Shown one piece after another: positions 25,531 through 34,133 of a stretch of 48,828 nucleotides of DNA. Each line of letters begins with the position of its first letter. Position 1 is the first letter of the stretch. Location: NCBI GenBank assembly GCA_035532835.1, contig DATKQG010000024.1:1-48828 (forward strand), read 5' to 3'. Below the pieces are notes generated by a model. The model saw only the letters and a list, made by a program, of their open reading frames with translations, was not told the DNA's origin and did not search any database. Made by a program: the position numbers and the translations under genes. This stretch comes from Candidatus Dormiibacterota bacterium. GTDB taxonomy: Bacteria > Vulcanimicrobiota > Vulcanimicrobiia > Vulcanimicrobiales > Vulcanimicrobiaceae.

Positions 25531-26829
25531 TCACGGGCGCTCGAGGATCTCCGTGAGGCTGGCGTCGGCCGCGGCCAGGGTGAGTTCGATATCGCGCGTG
25601 GTGTGCGCGCTGGAAACGAAGCCGGCTTCGAACTGCGAAGGGGCGAGATAGATGCCGCGATCGAGCATAGCGTGAAAATACTTCGCGTAGAGTGCCGTAT
25701 CCGACTTCATGGCGCTCTCTAAATCCGTGATGGGCGGTTCGGCGAAGAACAGGCCGAACATCGAGCCCGCGTAGGCGACCGCGTGGGGAACGCCGTGCTT
25801 GGTAAAGATTTCGGCTAAGCCGTCGGCCATCAGCTTGCTGAGGACCTCGAGCCGATCGTATAGCGTGGCGTCGTCTCGGATGATGCGCAGGGTCGCGATC
25901 CCGGCGGCCATCGCCAGGGGGTTGCCCGAGAGCGTGCCGGCATGGAAAATCGGCCCCTGGGGCGTGAGCTGCTCCATGATCGTAGCCCTTCCCCCAAAGG
26001 CTCCAACCGGGAGCCCGCCGCCGATCACCTTGCCCAAGGTCGTCAGGTCGGGCATGATGCCCTCGCGTTCTTGGACGCCGCCGCGAGCGACACGAAAGCC
26101 GGTCATCACCTCGTCGAAGATCAGCAGGGCGCCGTTTGCGGTACAGAGCTCGCGGAGCCGTTGCAGGTAGCCGGGCTTGGGCAGCACGAGGCCCATGTTG
26201 CCGACGTAGGGCTCGACGATGACGCAGGCGATCTCGTCCGGGTGCGCGTTGAAGGCGACCGCAAGGGCATCGGCGTCGTTGTACGGCAGCACGATCGTAT
26301 CGGCCGCCGTCGCCCGCGTGATTCCCGGAGAGTTCGGGACGCCGAGGGTGAGCGCGCTCGAGCCCGCCGCAATGAGAAACGGATCGGCGGCGCCGTGGTA
26401 GCAGCCGGCGAATTTTACGATCTTCTCGCGATGCGTGTATCCGCGTGCAAGGCGCACCGCGTTCATCGTCGCTTCGGTACCGCTCGAAGTGAAGCGTACG
26501 CGCTCGACGCCCGGCACCATCGCGCACACGAGTTCGGCGAGTTCGCTCTCCGCTTCGGTCGGCGTTCCGAACGAGCTGCCGCGCGCGGCGGCGCTCTGTA
26601 CCGCTTTGACGACGGCGGGGTGCGCGTGCCCGAGAATGAGCGGTCCCCACGAGAGCACGTAATCGATGAATTCGTGGCCGTCGATATCGAAGATCGTCGC
26701 GCCGCTTCCGCTCTTCATGAAGACCGGCGTTCCACCGACGGCTTTGAAGGCGCGCACCGACGAATTGACCCCGCCGGCGATCGAGTTTTTAGCGCGCGCG
26801 TAGGCAGAGATCGAACGCTCGAACTTCAC
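25531..26829 (-). CDS. hemL: Glutamate-1-semialdehyde 2,1-aminomutase
   Basis: PLP enzyme of 432 residues that converts glutamate-1-semialdehyde to 5-aminolevulinate, the step after HemA. Clear signatures: AKNSIAGGVNSSVRAF at the N-terminus, RFTSSGTEATMNAVRLARG, KFAGCYHGAADPFL, LIFDEVMTGFRVA, and the PLP lysine in TLGKVIGGGLPVGAFGG. The GTG start at 26829 follows AAAGGA and overlaps the mobA stop by GTGA. The open frame upstream to 27228 is a shadow of mobA. It is the last gene of the sirC-hemC / hemB / mobA / hemL operon. Confidence 0.96.
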   Translation of the reverse strand: MKFERSISAYARAKNSIAGGVNSSVRAFKAVGGTPVFMKSGSGATIFDIDGHEFIDYVLSWGPLILGHAHPAVVKAVQSAAARGSSFGTPTEAESELAELVCAMVPGVERVRFTSSGTEATMNAVRLARGYTHREKIVKFAGCYHGAADPFLIAAGSSALTLGVPNSPGITRATAADTIVLPYNDADALAVAFNAHPDEIACVIVEPYVGNMGLVLPKPGYLQRLRELCTANGALLIFDEVMTGFRVARGGVQEREGIMPDLTTLGKVIGGGLPVGAFGGRATIMEQLTPQGPIFHAGTLSGNPLAMAAGIATLRIIRDDATLYDRLEVLSKLMADGLAEIFTKHGVPHAVAYAGSMFGLFFAEPPITDLESAMKSDTALYAKYFHAMLDRGIYLAPSQFEAGFVSSAHTTRDIELTLAAADASLTEILERP

Positions 26830-27431
26830 GGTGTTCCTTTCGGCGGGGCGGCGCACGCGCGCATCAAATCCTCGGGAGTGTTCACGTTGAGAAACCAGCG
26901 ATCGTCGCCCGAAATCGCGCGCGAACGCAGCCGTTCGAGCAGCGCGTGCATCGCACCCGTGCCTTCGCGCAGCAGGGCGAACCCTTCGCGCACCAGCGCC
27001 GCGCGATCGTAGAGCGCCGCCAGCGGCTCGAGGCGCCCGTCGTGGCGATAGACCACCGCTTCGTCCTCCGGCATCCAGGCAGCCTCGAGACGCTCGAGCG
27101 CCGTCCGCTCGATGAGCGGGAGATCGCCGGCCACGGCGAAGATGCGTCGCGCTCGTAGCGCTCCGGCCGCACTCACCAGCGCGCCTAGCGGGCCCGCATC
27201 GGGCCAGCGATCGATCAAGACCGGGCATGCGAGGCGCTCGTCGAGTTCCGGTGAGAACCCTCCGCGCGCCGCAATCGCGATCGGCCAGCGGCCGCCGAGC
27301 CGTTCGAAAACGCGCACGAGTAAGGGCTCTCCGCCGATCTCGCGTTCGAGTTTACCGGGCAATCGGCTCGCCTTACCACCGGCGAGGATGACGATTGCCG
27401 CATCCGCTGCGGCTTCGGTTGGGGATATCAC
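26826..27431 (-). CDS. mobA: Molybdenum cofactor guanylyltransferase (MobA-like)
   Basis: A 201-residue nucleotidyltransferase. The GTP-binding segment VILAGGKASRLPGK (about residues 14-27), the middle DRWPDAGPLGALVSA and AVAGDLPLI, and C-terminal FLNVNTPEDL are the MobA pattern. It adds GMP to molybdopterin to give the guanine dinucleotide form. The formate dehydrogenase in this window needs bis-MGD, so MobA is likely part of its supply line. It sits between hemB and hemL with GTGA overlaps on both sides (27428-27431 and 26826-26829), an unusual operon position. The motif LAGGxxSRLPGK departs slightly from the usual RMGxxK. Confidence 0.85.
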   Translation of the reverse strand: MISPTEAAADAAIVILAGGKASRLPGKLEREIGGEPLLVRVFERLGGRWPIAIAARGGFSPELDERLACPVLIDRWPDAGPLGALVSAAGALRARRIFAVAGDLPLIERTALERLEAAWMPEDEAVVYRHDGRLEPLAALYDRAALVREGFALLREGTGAMHALLERLRSRAISGDDRWFLNVNTPEDLMRACAAPPKGTP

Positions 27432-28402
27432 GCGTGCCCGTGCCTGCGGGCGTACTCTTTGGCGAAATAGGTAATGACGATATCCGCTCCCGCGCGTACG
27501 AAGCACGCGAGCAATTCGTCGATCGCGCGGTCCCCTTCGATCCAACCGTTGGCGATCGCCCCCTGCAGCATCGCGTATTCGCCGCTCACGTTGTACACCG
27601 CGATCGGTACGTCGAACGTGTCGCGCGCCTCGCGCACGATGTCCAAATACGGCAATCCCGGCTTGACCATGACGATATCCGCGCCTTCGTCGATATCGAG
27701 CGCGATTTCGCGCATCGCTTCGCGTGCGTTGGGCGGGTCCATCTGATAGGTACGCCGGTCGCCGAATTGCGGCGTCGAATCGGCGGCTTCGCGAAACGGC
27801 CCGTAGAATGCCGAGGCGTACTTCGCGCTGTACGCCATGATCGTGATATCGGTAAAGCCGTGCGCGTCGAGGGCGTGGCGAATCGCTTCGACGCGGCCGT
27901 CCATCATGTCGGACGGCGCGATGATATCGACGCCCGCCTGCGCGTACGTGACGGCGGCGCGTGCGAGCAGCTCGACCGTCGCATCGTTGTCGACGTTGCC
28001 CGCGGCGTCGATGATGCCGCAGTGCCCGTGGTCGGTGTATTCGCAATTGCAGAGGTCGGCGATTACGAGCATATCGGGCAATGCCGCTTTGATCGCGCGC
28101 ACCGCTCGCTGGACGATGCCGTTCGGGTCGACGTTACCGGACGCAACCGCATCTTTGTGTTCGGGAATGCCGAAGAGCAGGACGCTATTGACGCCCAGCG
28201 CCGCGAGTTCGCGCGCTTCGGCGACCGCACCGTCCACGGTGAAGCGGCTGATTCCGGGCATCGATTGAAGCGGCCCCGCATCGCTTGGGCGCTCGACGAT
28301 GAAGAGCGGTTGCACGAGGCGATCGACGCGTACGTGGTGTTCGCGGACGAGCGAACGCAAAGCGGGAGTGCGGCGCAGACGGCGTGGGCGAATCGGCATC
28401 AT
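27428..28402 (-). CDS. hemB: Delta-aminolevulinic acid dehydratase (porphobilinogen synthase)
   Basis: Condenses two 5-aminolevulinate molecules to porphobilinogen. It has 324 residues, the normal length. The catalytic zinc site DLCNCEYTDHGHCG is intact, marking the zinc-dependent class rather than the magnesium-only class. Schiff-base lysines lie in MAYSAKYASAFYGPFR and IVMVKPGLPYLD. The start overlaps the upstream fusion gene's stop by ATGA (28399-28402). Operon partners supply its substrate (HemL) and use its product (HemC domain). Confidence 0.96.
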   Translation of the reverse strand: MMPIRPRRLRRTPALRSLVREHHVRVDRLVQPLFIVERPSDAGPLQSMPGISRFTVDGAVAEARELAALGVNSVLLFGIPEHKDAVASGNVDPNGIVQRAVRAIKAALPDMLVIADLCNCEYTDHGHCGIIDAAGNVDNDATVELLARAAVTYAQAGVDIIAPSDMMDGRVEAIRHALDAHGFTDITIMAYSAKYASAFYGPFREAADSTPQFGDRRTYQMDPPNAREAMREIALDIDEGADIVMVKPGLPYLDIVREARDTFDVPIAVYNVSGEYAMLQGAIANGWIEGDRAIDELLACFVRAGADIVITYFAKEYARRHGHA

Positions 28403-30309
28403 CGTTGGTGGAGTTGCTCCGAAATCAGGGTGACGAAGGCATCGATCGATGCTTCTTCGCAGATGGCGTCCGGGGTGAATCCCGCGGCGCTCGCGGCGCT
28501 CGCCGATTGCGGCCCCATCGCAGCAACGCGCGGGCGCTGCGTACGGTTGCGAAGTTCGGCGAGATACGGCTCCGCCGCCGCGACCGATCCGCTCGACGGG
28601 AACGCCAGCAGATCGGGCATGTTTTCGTGCTCGATTGATGAGGCTGCGGTGATCTCGATCACGGTGGCACCCCGTTCGCGCAGTGCGGCGGCGATGCGGC
28701 TGGGGCGATCTTGCGTGCGCGGCAAGAATACGAGCCTTCCGTGGAGCGTGGCCGGCGCGGCCGATCCGGCTTCCAGCATAGCGAGCAAATGCCGCCCCAT
28801 TTCGGCGCCGATCGCCTCGGCTTCATCGAGCGAGCGTACGGTGCGTTCGAGCGCGTGACGGTAGACCGGGCCGTTCGGCACCGCATAGACACCGTCGACG
28901 TGGAGCGTCGAATCGTTTAATCGCGCGTGCACGCCGACCGGCGCATCGCAACCGGCCCGCAATTCGCGTAAGGCGGCACGTTCGCAACGGACGCAAAGCT
29001 CGGTGGCTTCGTCGTTGATCGCATCGCGGATGTGCGCCGTCAGCGCCTCTTCGCCGGAGCGCACCTCGACGGCCAACGCGCCTTGCGCCACCGCGGGCAC
29101 GACGCTGCGGGGGTCGAACGGCACCGTGTGGGTGGCCCGTAGACGCAAACGATTCAGGCCCGCCATCGCGAGTACGATCGCATCGTATTCGCCGTCCCGC
29201 AGTTTGCGCAGACGGGTATCCACGTTGCCGCGAATATCGCGAAACTCGAGATCCGGGCGCAGCGCGGCCAGCTGCCAGCGCCGGCGCGGGCTGGAGGTGC
29301 CGACGATCGCGCCGCTCGGTAACGCTTCGAAGCTGGCGTACCGTTCGCTACAGAATGCGTCGCGCGCATCCTCGCGTTGCGAGAACGCCGCGAGTTGCAG
29401 ATCGGGTTGAAGCTCGCTTGGAAGATCCTTGCACGAATGCACCGCGTAATCGGCGCGCCGGTCGCGCAGCGCGTGCTCTAATTCCTTGACGAAGACGTTG
29501 ACGCTGCCGATCTCCGCCAGGGGCCGGTCTTGAACGCGGTCGCCGACCGTGCTGATCGAGAGAATCGAGGTCGCGATGCCGCGCTCGGCCAAGCGTGCCG
29601 CAACCCATTTGGTCTGCGTCATCGCCAGCGCGCTGGCGCGCGTCGCGCAGACGATGCTCGACGTACGCGTCGGCGGGGCGTCGCTGCGCAGATGTTCGAT
29701 CGCGTGCTCCACTTCGTGCTCGGCGAGGATGGGGTTCATGCGCGCGAGTTCCTCGATGGGGCGCTCCGCAAACGCGCGCAACACGGCGGCTCGTTCCGAT
29801 GGGTCGGGAGCGACGGCCTTAACGTACGCTCGTACCCGCGCGAGAGTCCGCGCGGCGGCCGCGTACTCCGGCCCGAAATGCGCTTCGATCTCGCGCGCGA
29901 TGCGCTTGGAGAACGCCGGGGTGCTGCCGCCCGAATCGATCGAAAAGGTGAGATCGCCGACGCGCACGGTGGCAAGCATCGTAAAATCCGCTCGTTCGGG
30001 CGCGATGGCGTCGCACGCGAGAATGCCCTGCGCACGCGCGTCGCTCACGACCGCGGCGTTGACGGCTTCGCTATCGGTTGCCGCTATCACCAGGCGCGCG
30101 CCCGCCGTATCGCCGGGTGCGTAGGCGCGCTCCTCGCACGAGCCGCCGGTCTCGGTCGCCAACGCGCGCAGCCGGGCATCGATCTGCGGAGCGATGATGC
30201 GCGTCTGGAAGCCGGAGGCGATGAGCGCCTCGGCTTTTCGTAGGGCGACGTTACCACCGCCGATGATGAGGGCGTGGCGCCCGTCGGGCCGTAAGGCAAT
30301 AGGGAGCAT
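28399..30309 (-). CDS. SirC-HemC fusion with a short HemD-like C-terminal domain
   Basis: A 636-residue multidomain enzyme. Residues 1 to about 205 are a precorrin-2 dehydrogenase/CysG-N type domain (LIIGGGNVALRKAEALIASG, ATDSEAVNAAVVSDAR, FSIDSGGSTPAFSKRIAREI). Residues 216-512 are porphobilinogen deaminase: CATRASALAMTQ, AVHSCKDLPSEL with Asp295, GTSSPRRRWQL, and Cys454 (RAGCDAPVG), which holds the dipyrromethane cofactor. Residues 521-636 (GRLVFLPRTQDRPSRIAAAL ... DLLAFPSSGSVAAAEPYL) look like a compressed HemD, about half the normal size. So one chain carries an early and a late step of siroheme synthesis. The start at 30309 lacks a Shine-Dalgarno sequence and is 11 bases from the divergent gene's ATG. 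Confidence 0.9.
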   Translation of the reverse strand: MLPIALRPDGRHALIIGGGNVALRKAEALIASGFQTRIIAPQIDARLRALATETGGSCEERAYAPGDTAGARLVIAATDSEAVNAAVVSDARAQGILACDAIAPERADFTMLATVRVGDLTFSIDSGGSTPAFSKRIAREIEAHFGPEYAAAARTLARVRAYVKAVAPDPSERAAVLRAFAERPIEELARMNPILAEHEVEHAIEHLRSDAPPTRTSSIVCATRASALAMTQTKWVAARLAERGIATSILSISTVGDRVQDRPLAEIGSVNVFVKELEHALRDRRADYAVHSCKDLPSELQPDLQLAAFSQREDARDAFCSERYASFEALPSGAIVGTSSPRRRWQLAALRPDLEFRDIRGNVDTRLRKLRDGEYDAIVLAMAGLNRLRLRATHTVPFDPRSVVPAVAQGALAVEVRSGEEALTAHIRDAINDEATELCVRCERAALRELRAGCDAPVGVHARLNDSTLHVDGVYAVPNGPVYRHALERTVRSLDEAEAIGAEMGRHLLAMLEAGSAAPATLHGRLVFLPRTQDRPSRIAAALRERGATVIEITAASSIEHENMPDLLAFPSSGSVAAAEPYLAELRNRTQRPRVAAMGPQSASAASAAGFTPDAICEEASIDAFVTLISEQLHQR

Positions 30310-30320
30310 GGGCAGGACGC

Positions 30321-32036
30321 ATGACTTCCGCACCGGCGCGCCAAAAACTGCACGCACACGTGGGAAGAACGATCGAACGCCCCGCCCGTGCGGCTTTTGT
30401 CGGTGCTCTGGTGGCGGCGTTGATCACGCTACCCGGCCTTGGCGCAGGCACGCTCTGGGATAATAGCGAGACGGCCTATGGCGAAGTGGCGCGCGAGGTG
30501 CTGGTTTACCATAGCTGGATCGTCATGCACCTCAACGGCGCGGCCTGGTTCGTACAGCCCCCGCTCTATTTCTGGATTGCCGCCCTATGCATGAAGCTTC
30601 TGGGGGTAACGTCGTTTGCGCTACGCTTGCCCGCCGCGCTGGCGACGATTTGCATGGGCGCCATGACCGGCTATGCCGTCTCGCGCCAGGTTGGGACGCG
30701 CGTCGGCATCTATGCCAGCGTGATCCTGTCGAGTTGCCTCATGCAAGCCGTCATCGGGCGCCTGGCGATCATGGACGCCCTGCTCGATCTGAGCGTCGCG
30801 CTCACGATTTTTTGGTGGTTTCGCAGCATCGAAGCGGGTGAAGACCGGTACTTCGTCTACGGATGGATCGCTGCCGGCTTCGGCTTCCTGGCAAAAGGGC
30901 TGGTCGCGCCGGTCGTCGCGCTGATGGTGATGGCTCCGTTTGTGGTTTGGAACGTTCGAGCCGAGCGCACGAGGTTACCCTCGCTGCGCGCGTGGGTGCT
31001 GGGCATCGGCGCGTGCGTCGCAATCTCCGCACCGTGGCTCGTCGCCATCGCGATCCATTCCGGTATCGGCGCGCTGATCGATCTGGTCGTGCACTACACG
31101 TTCGGGCGCTATACCGGCGTCATCGAAAATCAGGCCGGGCCGATCTGGTACTACCTCCCGGTGATGATCCTGGGATTTTTTCCGTGGATCGCGTTTCTGC
31201 CGATGGCGCTGGTCTACGGCGTGCAACAGCTCCGCGCGACTTCGGCCGGCGATCCGAGCGTGGCGCGGCTGTGGCGACTGGGCATCACCTGGATCGTCGT
31301 CCCGTTGGTGTTTTTCAGCTTCGCGCGGACCAAATTGCCGAATTACGTGGCGCTCGAATTTCCGGCGCTGGCGTTGGTGACGGCGCTGTACTTCGATGCG
31401 ATGGTGCGGCGCGGCGTCTCTCGCGCCGCGATCGTCTCGGCTGCGACCGTGCCGATCTTCATCGGTATGATCGCGTTTGCGCTCTGGGCGTTCTCGCGAG
31501 ACAACCGTTTTCCGCCGGATGCCTATAGTTTGGTTCCCGATCTCGCGAGCATGGGCGCGGCGATCTTCGTCGGCTCCGCGCTGAGCGCGGTGCTGTTCGC
31601 GCGCCGGGCCACGATGGGCATCGCACCGTACGCGCTCGTCGCGGCGACGCTGGTGGCGATGGACGTGCTTGCGCTCTTCGCGCTTCCGAAATCCGATCGG
31701 TTCAAACCGGTGCCGCAATTGGCAGCCATCATCGAACGCGATCGGCAACCCGGCGACGTCGTGGCGATCCAGAGCTATCGCGGCGCCAATTCGCTGGTGT
31801 TTTACACGCAGCCCGGCGTGCGGATTTTGGCGCCCGCCGGCATCGCGCCCAACGATGATGCCGCGAGCCCCCGCGCGGTCGTGTGCGCCGCGCCGCGCGT
31901 CTGGCTGGTCGCGCCTAAAGCGCGCCCGGCCTACGACCCGACCTACGGCCGGGACCGCCGCATCGTCGCGCAGTCCGGCAGCGCCGCCCTTTTCCTGATC
32001 GATGGACCACGCTGTGGAAATCCCAGGGGCGTCTAA
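30321..32036 (+). CDS. ArnT/PMT-like membrane glycosyltransferase (GT83-type)
   Basis: A 571-residue integral membrane protein with about ten hydrophobic helices. The acidic loop after helix 1 (LWDNSETAYGEVAREVL) and WFVQPPLYFWIAALCMKLLG are the pattern of ArnT/PMT_2 transferases, which move a sugar from a polyprenyl-phosphate donor onto lipid A, proteins or other envelope targets. FARTKLPNYVALEFPALAL is a further family block. Acceptor and sugar cannot be told. AGGA lies only three bases before the ATG, so initiation may be weak or leaderless. It is followed after 23 bases by a two-component system that may regulate the envelope. Confidence 0.85.
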   Translation: MTSAPARQKLHAHVGRTIERPARAAFVGALVAALITLPGLGAGTLWDNSETAYGEVAREVLVYHSWIVMHLNGAAWFVQPPLYFWIAALCMKLLGVTSFALRLPAALATICMGAMTGYAVSRQVGTRVGIYASVILSSCLMQAVIGRLAIMDALLDLSVALTIFWWFRSIEAGEDRYFVYGWIAAGFGFLAKGLVAPVVALMVMAPFVVWNVRAERTRLPSLRAWVLGIGACVAISAPWLVAIAIHSGIGALIDLVVHYTFGRYTGVIENQAGPIWYYLPVMILGFFPWIAFLPMALVYGVQQLRATSAGDPSVARLWRLGITWIVVPLVFFSFARTKLPNYVALEFPALALVTALYFDAMVRRGVSRAAIVSAATVPIFIGMIAFALWAFSRDNRFPPDAYSLVPDLASMGAAIFVGSALSAVLFARRATMGIAPYALVAATLVAMDVLALFALPKSDRFKPVPQLAAIIERDRQPGDVVAIQSYRGANSLVFYTQPGVRILAPAGIAPNDDAASPRAVVCAAPRVWLVAPKARPAYDPTYGRDRRIVAQSGSAALFLIDGPRCGNPRGV

Positions 32037-32059
32037 GCCCGCTCTCTTATGGTTGGCGC

Positions 32060-32740
32060 GTGCCCGCACACCCTAAAGTGCTCGTCGTCGACGACGAACT
32101 GCATATTCGCGAGCTGGTCGCTTTTATATTGGAGGATTCCGGCTACGAGATCCGCGGCGTTCCCGACGGCTTCGAAGCGCTGCGGGTTTTAGAGACCTGG
32201 ACGCCGGACGTAATTCTGCTGGATATCATGATGCCGAGGCTCGACGGCTTCGAACTCTTGCCGAAACTGCGCCAACTCACCGACGCGCCGGTGATCGTTC
32301 TGAGCGCTCGCGGCGACGTCCAGGATCGCGTCGCGGGCTTAGTGCGCGGCGCCGACGACTACGTCAGCAAGCCGTTCGACCCACGCGAACTCGAGGCGCG
32401 GATCGCCAAAGCGTTGCGCCGTCCAAAGTTGGCGGCGACGACGCTGTTGCGATACGCGGACCTCACGATGGATTTGGAGACGCACAGCGTTACCCGCGGT
32501 TCGCGCGCGATTCATCTCACACGACGCGAATTCGATTTACTGCAACGGCTGATGCGGTTTCCCCGGCGCGTTTTTTCGCGCGACGAACTGATCGAACACG
32601 TCTGGGGCTCCGATAGCAGCGTCGGTACCGGGGTCATCGAAACGTACGTTTCGTATCTGCGCGCCAAAATCGATAGCGGAACGTCCAACCCGCTGATCCG
32701 TACGCTGCGAGGTGTCGGTTACTCGCTGCGCGACGGATGA
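32060..32740 (+). CDS. OmpR/PhoB-family response regulator
   Basis: A 226-residue DNA-binding regulator. The receiver domain has the acidic pair Asp11-Asp12, phosphoacceptor Asp55 (VILLDIMMPRLDG), Ser82 and Lys104 (VSKPFDP). The C-terminal winged helix is intact: HLTRREFDLLQRLMR, FSRDELIEHVWG, and VIETYVSYLRAKID ... IRTLRGVGYSL. The GTG start at 32060 is 23 bases after the glycosyltransferase gene. Its stop overlaps the histidine kinase start by ATGA, so the pair is co-translated. The signal and target genes are not evident. Confidence 0.94.
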   Translation: MPAHPKVLVVDDELHIRELVAFILEDSGYEIRGVPDGFEALRVLETWTPDVILLDIMMPRLDGFELLPKLRQLTDAPVIVLSARGDVQDRVAGLVRGADDYVSKPFDPRELEARIAKALRRPKLAATTLLRYADLTMDLETHSVTRGSRAIHLTRREFDLLQRLMRFPRRVFSRDELIEHVWGSDSSVGTGVIETYVSYLRAKIDSGTSNPLIRTLRGVGYSLRDG

Positions 32741-34077
32741 AATTCCGCCAGCTTCGCAACCGATTAACCTGGTGGTACGCGCTGCCGGTCATCGCGTTGG
32801 TTATCGCGATCGCGGTCGGCGGCGTCTCGATCCTCTTGCACGAAGCGGGACGCGGTATCCAAGAGCGCCTGCGCTTAGCCGCCCAAGACGTGGCGCGCCG
32901 CCCGGATCAAGTGCGCGAGCATTATGCGGGCGCGGCCGACCTCATCGTGATCGTGTTTCGTCGCGACGGGGCGGTGCTCTCGACGCAAACGATGCCGTCG
33001 TTCGATCGCGGAGGGCCGGGCGCATCGCGTCCGCAACAAGCGGGCTTCGCTGCCGGGTTCGTTCTCGCGCCGTTCGGCGTGCACCCTGTGGTGGTAGAGC
33101 GCAAGGGCTGGCGCATCGTCGTGCTGCCCAGGGTCGCGTGGCTCGCAAACATTCTCAAATGGTACGCGCTGGTCGCGGCGCTCGTCGTCCTGGCCGCTAC
33201 GTGCGTGGCCTGGATCATCGCTCGGTACGTCTCCGCCAAAGCCGTCGCACCGCTGGTCGAAATGGCGAACGCGCTGGACCGTTTGGCGGGCGGTGAGTTT
33301 ACCGTTGCGCCGATTCGTACCGACGACCGCAGCGAACTGGGGCATTTGGTTACGCTCTTCAACCATGCGGCCGATTCGATCGCGGTTTCGATGGAAGAGC
33401 GAAAGCGTTCGGAGGCGATGATGCGCCAGTTCGTGGCGGATGCCGGGCATCAGCTGCGAACGCCGCTCACCGTCATCCTCGGCTATGTCGATATCTTGGG
33501 CGCGCGCTCCGGCAACGCCGACCCGAAGATGATGCACGTGTTCGACGTGATGCATATCGAAGGCCAGCGCATGCGCCGGTTGATCGATCAACTCTTGACG
33601 CTCGCGCGAATGGACCGCGAAGAGGAACCGCGCGACGAACGCGTCCTGATGTCGAGCATGGTCGAATCGCTGCGCGACGAGTTTGCGTTTCGCCTCGACC
33701 CTCCCGACGTGCACGTCGCGATTGAAGACGATGCGGCGATCTCCGCGAATGCGGACGAGCTCTACGAAGCCCTCTACAACATTCTCGACAACGCGGTCAA
33801 GTATGGCGCCGGTGCGCCGATCGATGTGATCCTGCGACGAACGGGCGGCGATATCGCCATCGTTATCCAGGACCGCGGCCCGGGCATTCCGCCCGGCGAA
33901 CGCGAGCGAATCTTCGATCGCTTCTATCGTGGAGAATCTTCGGAGGGTCTGGAAGGTACCGGCCTCGGCATGACGATCGCCCGCCGCGGCATCGAACGCG
34001 CGCACGGCACGATTTCGATCGAGAGCATGGAACCTCACGGCACGCGAGTCGTCGCGGCGTTCCCGATCGCGCTATAA
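32737..34077 (+). CDS. Membrane sensor histidine kinase
   Basis: Partner kinase of 446 residues. Transmembrane helices at about 15-35 and 142-163 flank a periplasmic sensor loop of about 105 residues with no recognised fold. A HAMP-like linker follows, then the phosphoacceptor His238 in ADAGHQLRTPLTVILGY. The ATP-binding part has the N box (NILDNAVKYG), G1 box (IQDRGPGIPP), F box (IFDRFYRG) and G2 box (GTGLGMTIARR). It overlaps the response-regulator gene by four bases and ends at a bidirectional terminator. Confidence 0.94.
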   Translation: MKFRQLRNRLTWWYALPVIALVIAIAVGGVSILLHEAGRGIQERLRLAAQDVARRPDQVREHYAGAADLIVIVFRRDGAVLSTQTMPSFDRGGPGASRPQQAGFAAGFVLAPFGVHPVVVERKGWRIVVLPRVAWLANILKWYALVAALVVLAATCVAWIIARYVSAKAVAPLVEMANALDRLAGGEFTVAPIRTDDRSELGHLVTLFNHAADSIAVSMEERKRSEAMMRQFVADAGHQLRTPLTVILGYVDILGARSGNADPKMMHVFDVMHIEGQRMRRLIDQLLTLARMDREEEPRDERVLMSSMVESLRDEFAFRLDPPDVHVAIEDDAAISANADELYEALYNILDNAVKYGAGAPIDVILRRTGGDIAIVIQDRGPGIPPGERERIFDRFYRGESSEGLEGTGLGMTIARRGIERAHGTISIESMEPHGTRVVAAFPIAL

Positions 34078-34080
34078 CAA

Positions 34081-34117
34081 AAACGAGGGCAGCGCGTTTG
34101 GCGCAACCCTCGCTTTT
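34081..34117. terminator. Bidirectional rho-independent terminator
   Basis: CGAGGG (34084-34089) pairs with CCCTCG (34107-34112), and inside it GCGC (34092-34095) pairs with GCGC (34101-34104) around loop GTTTG. An A-run lies on the left (AAAAA at 34079-34083) and a T-run on the right (TTTT at 34114-34117). It lies between the convergent ends of the histidine kinase (34077) and cytochrome b (34134) genes and can serve both. Confidence 0.75.
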
Positions 34118-34133
34118 ATGTTACGAAGCGTCG

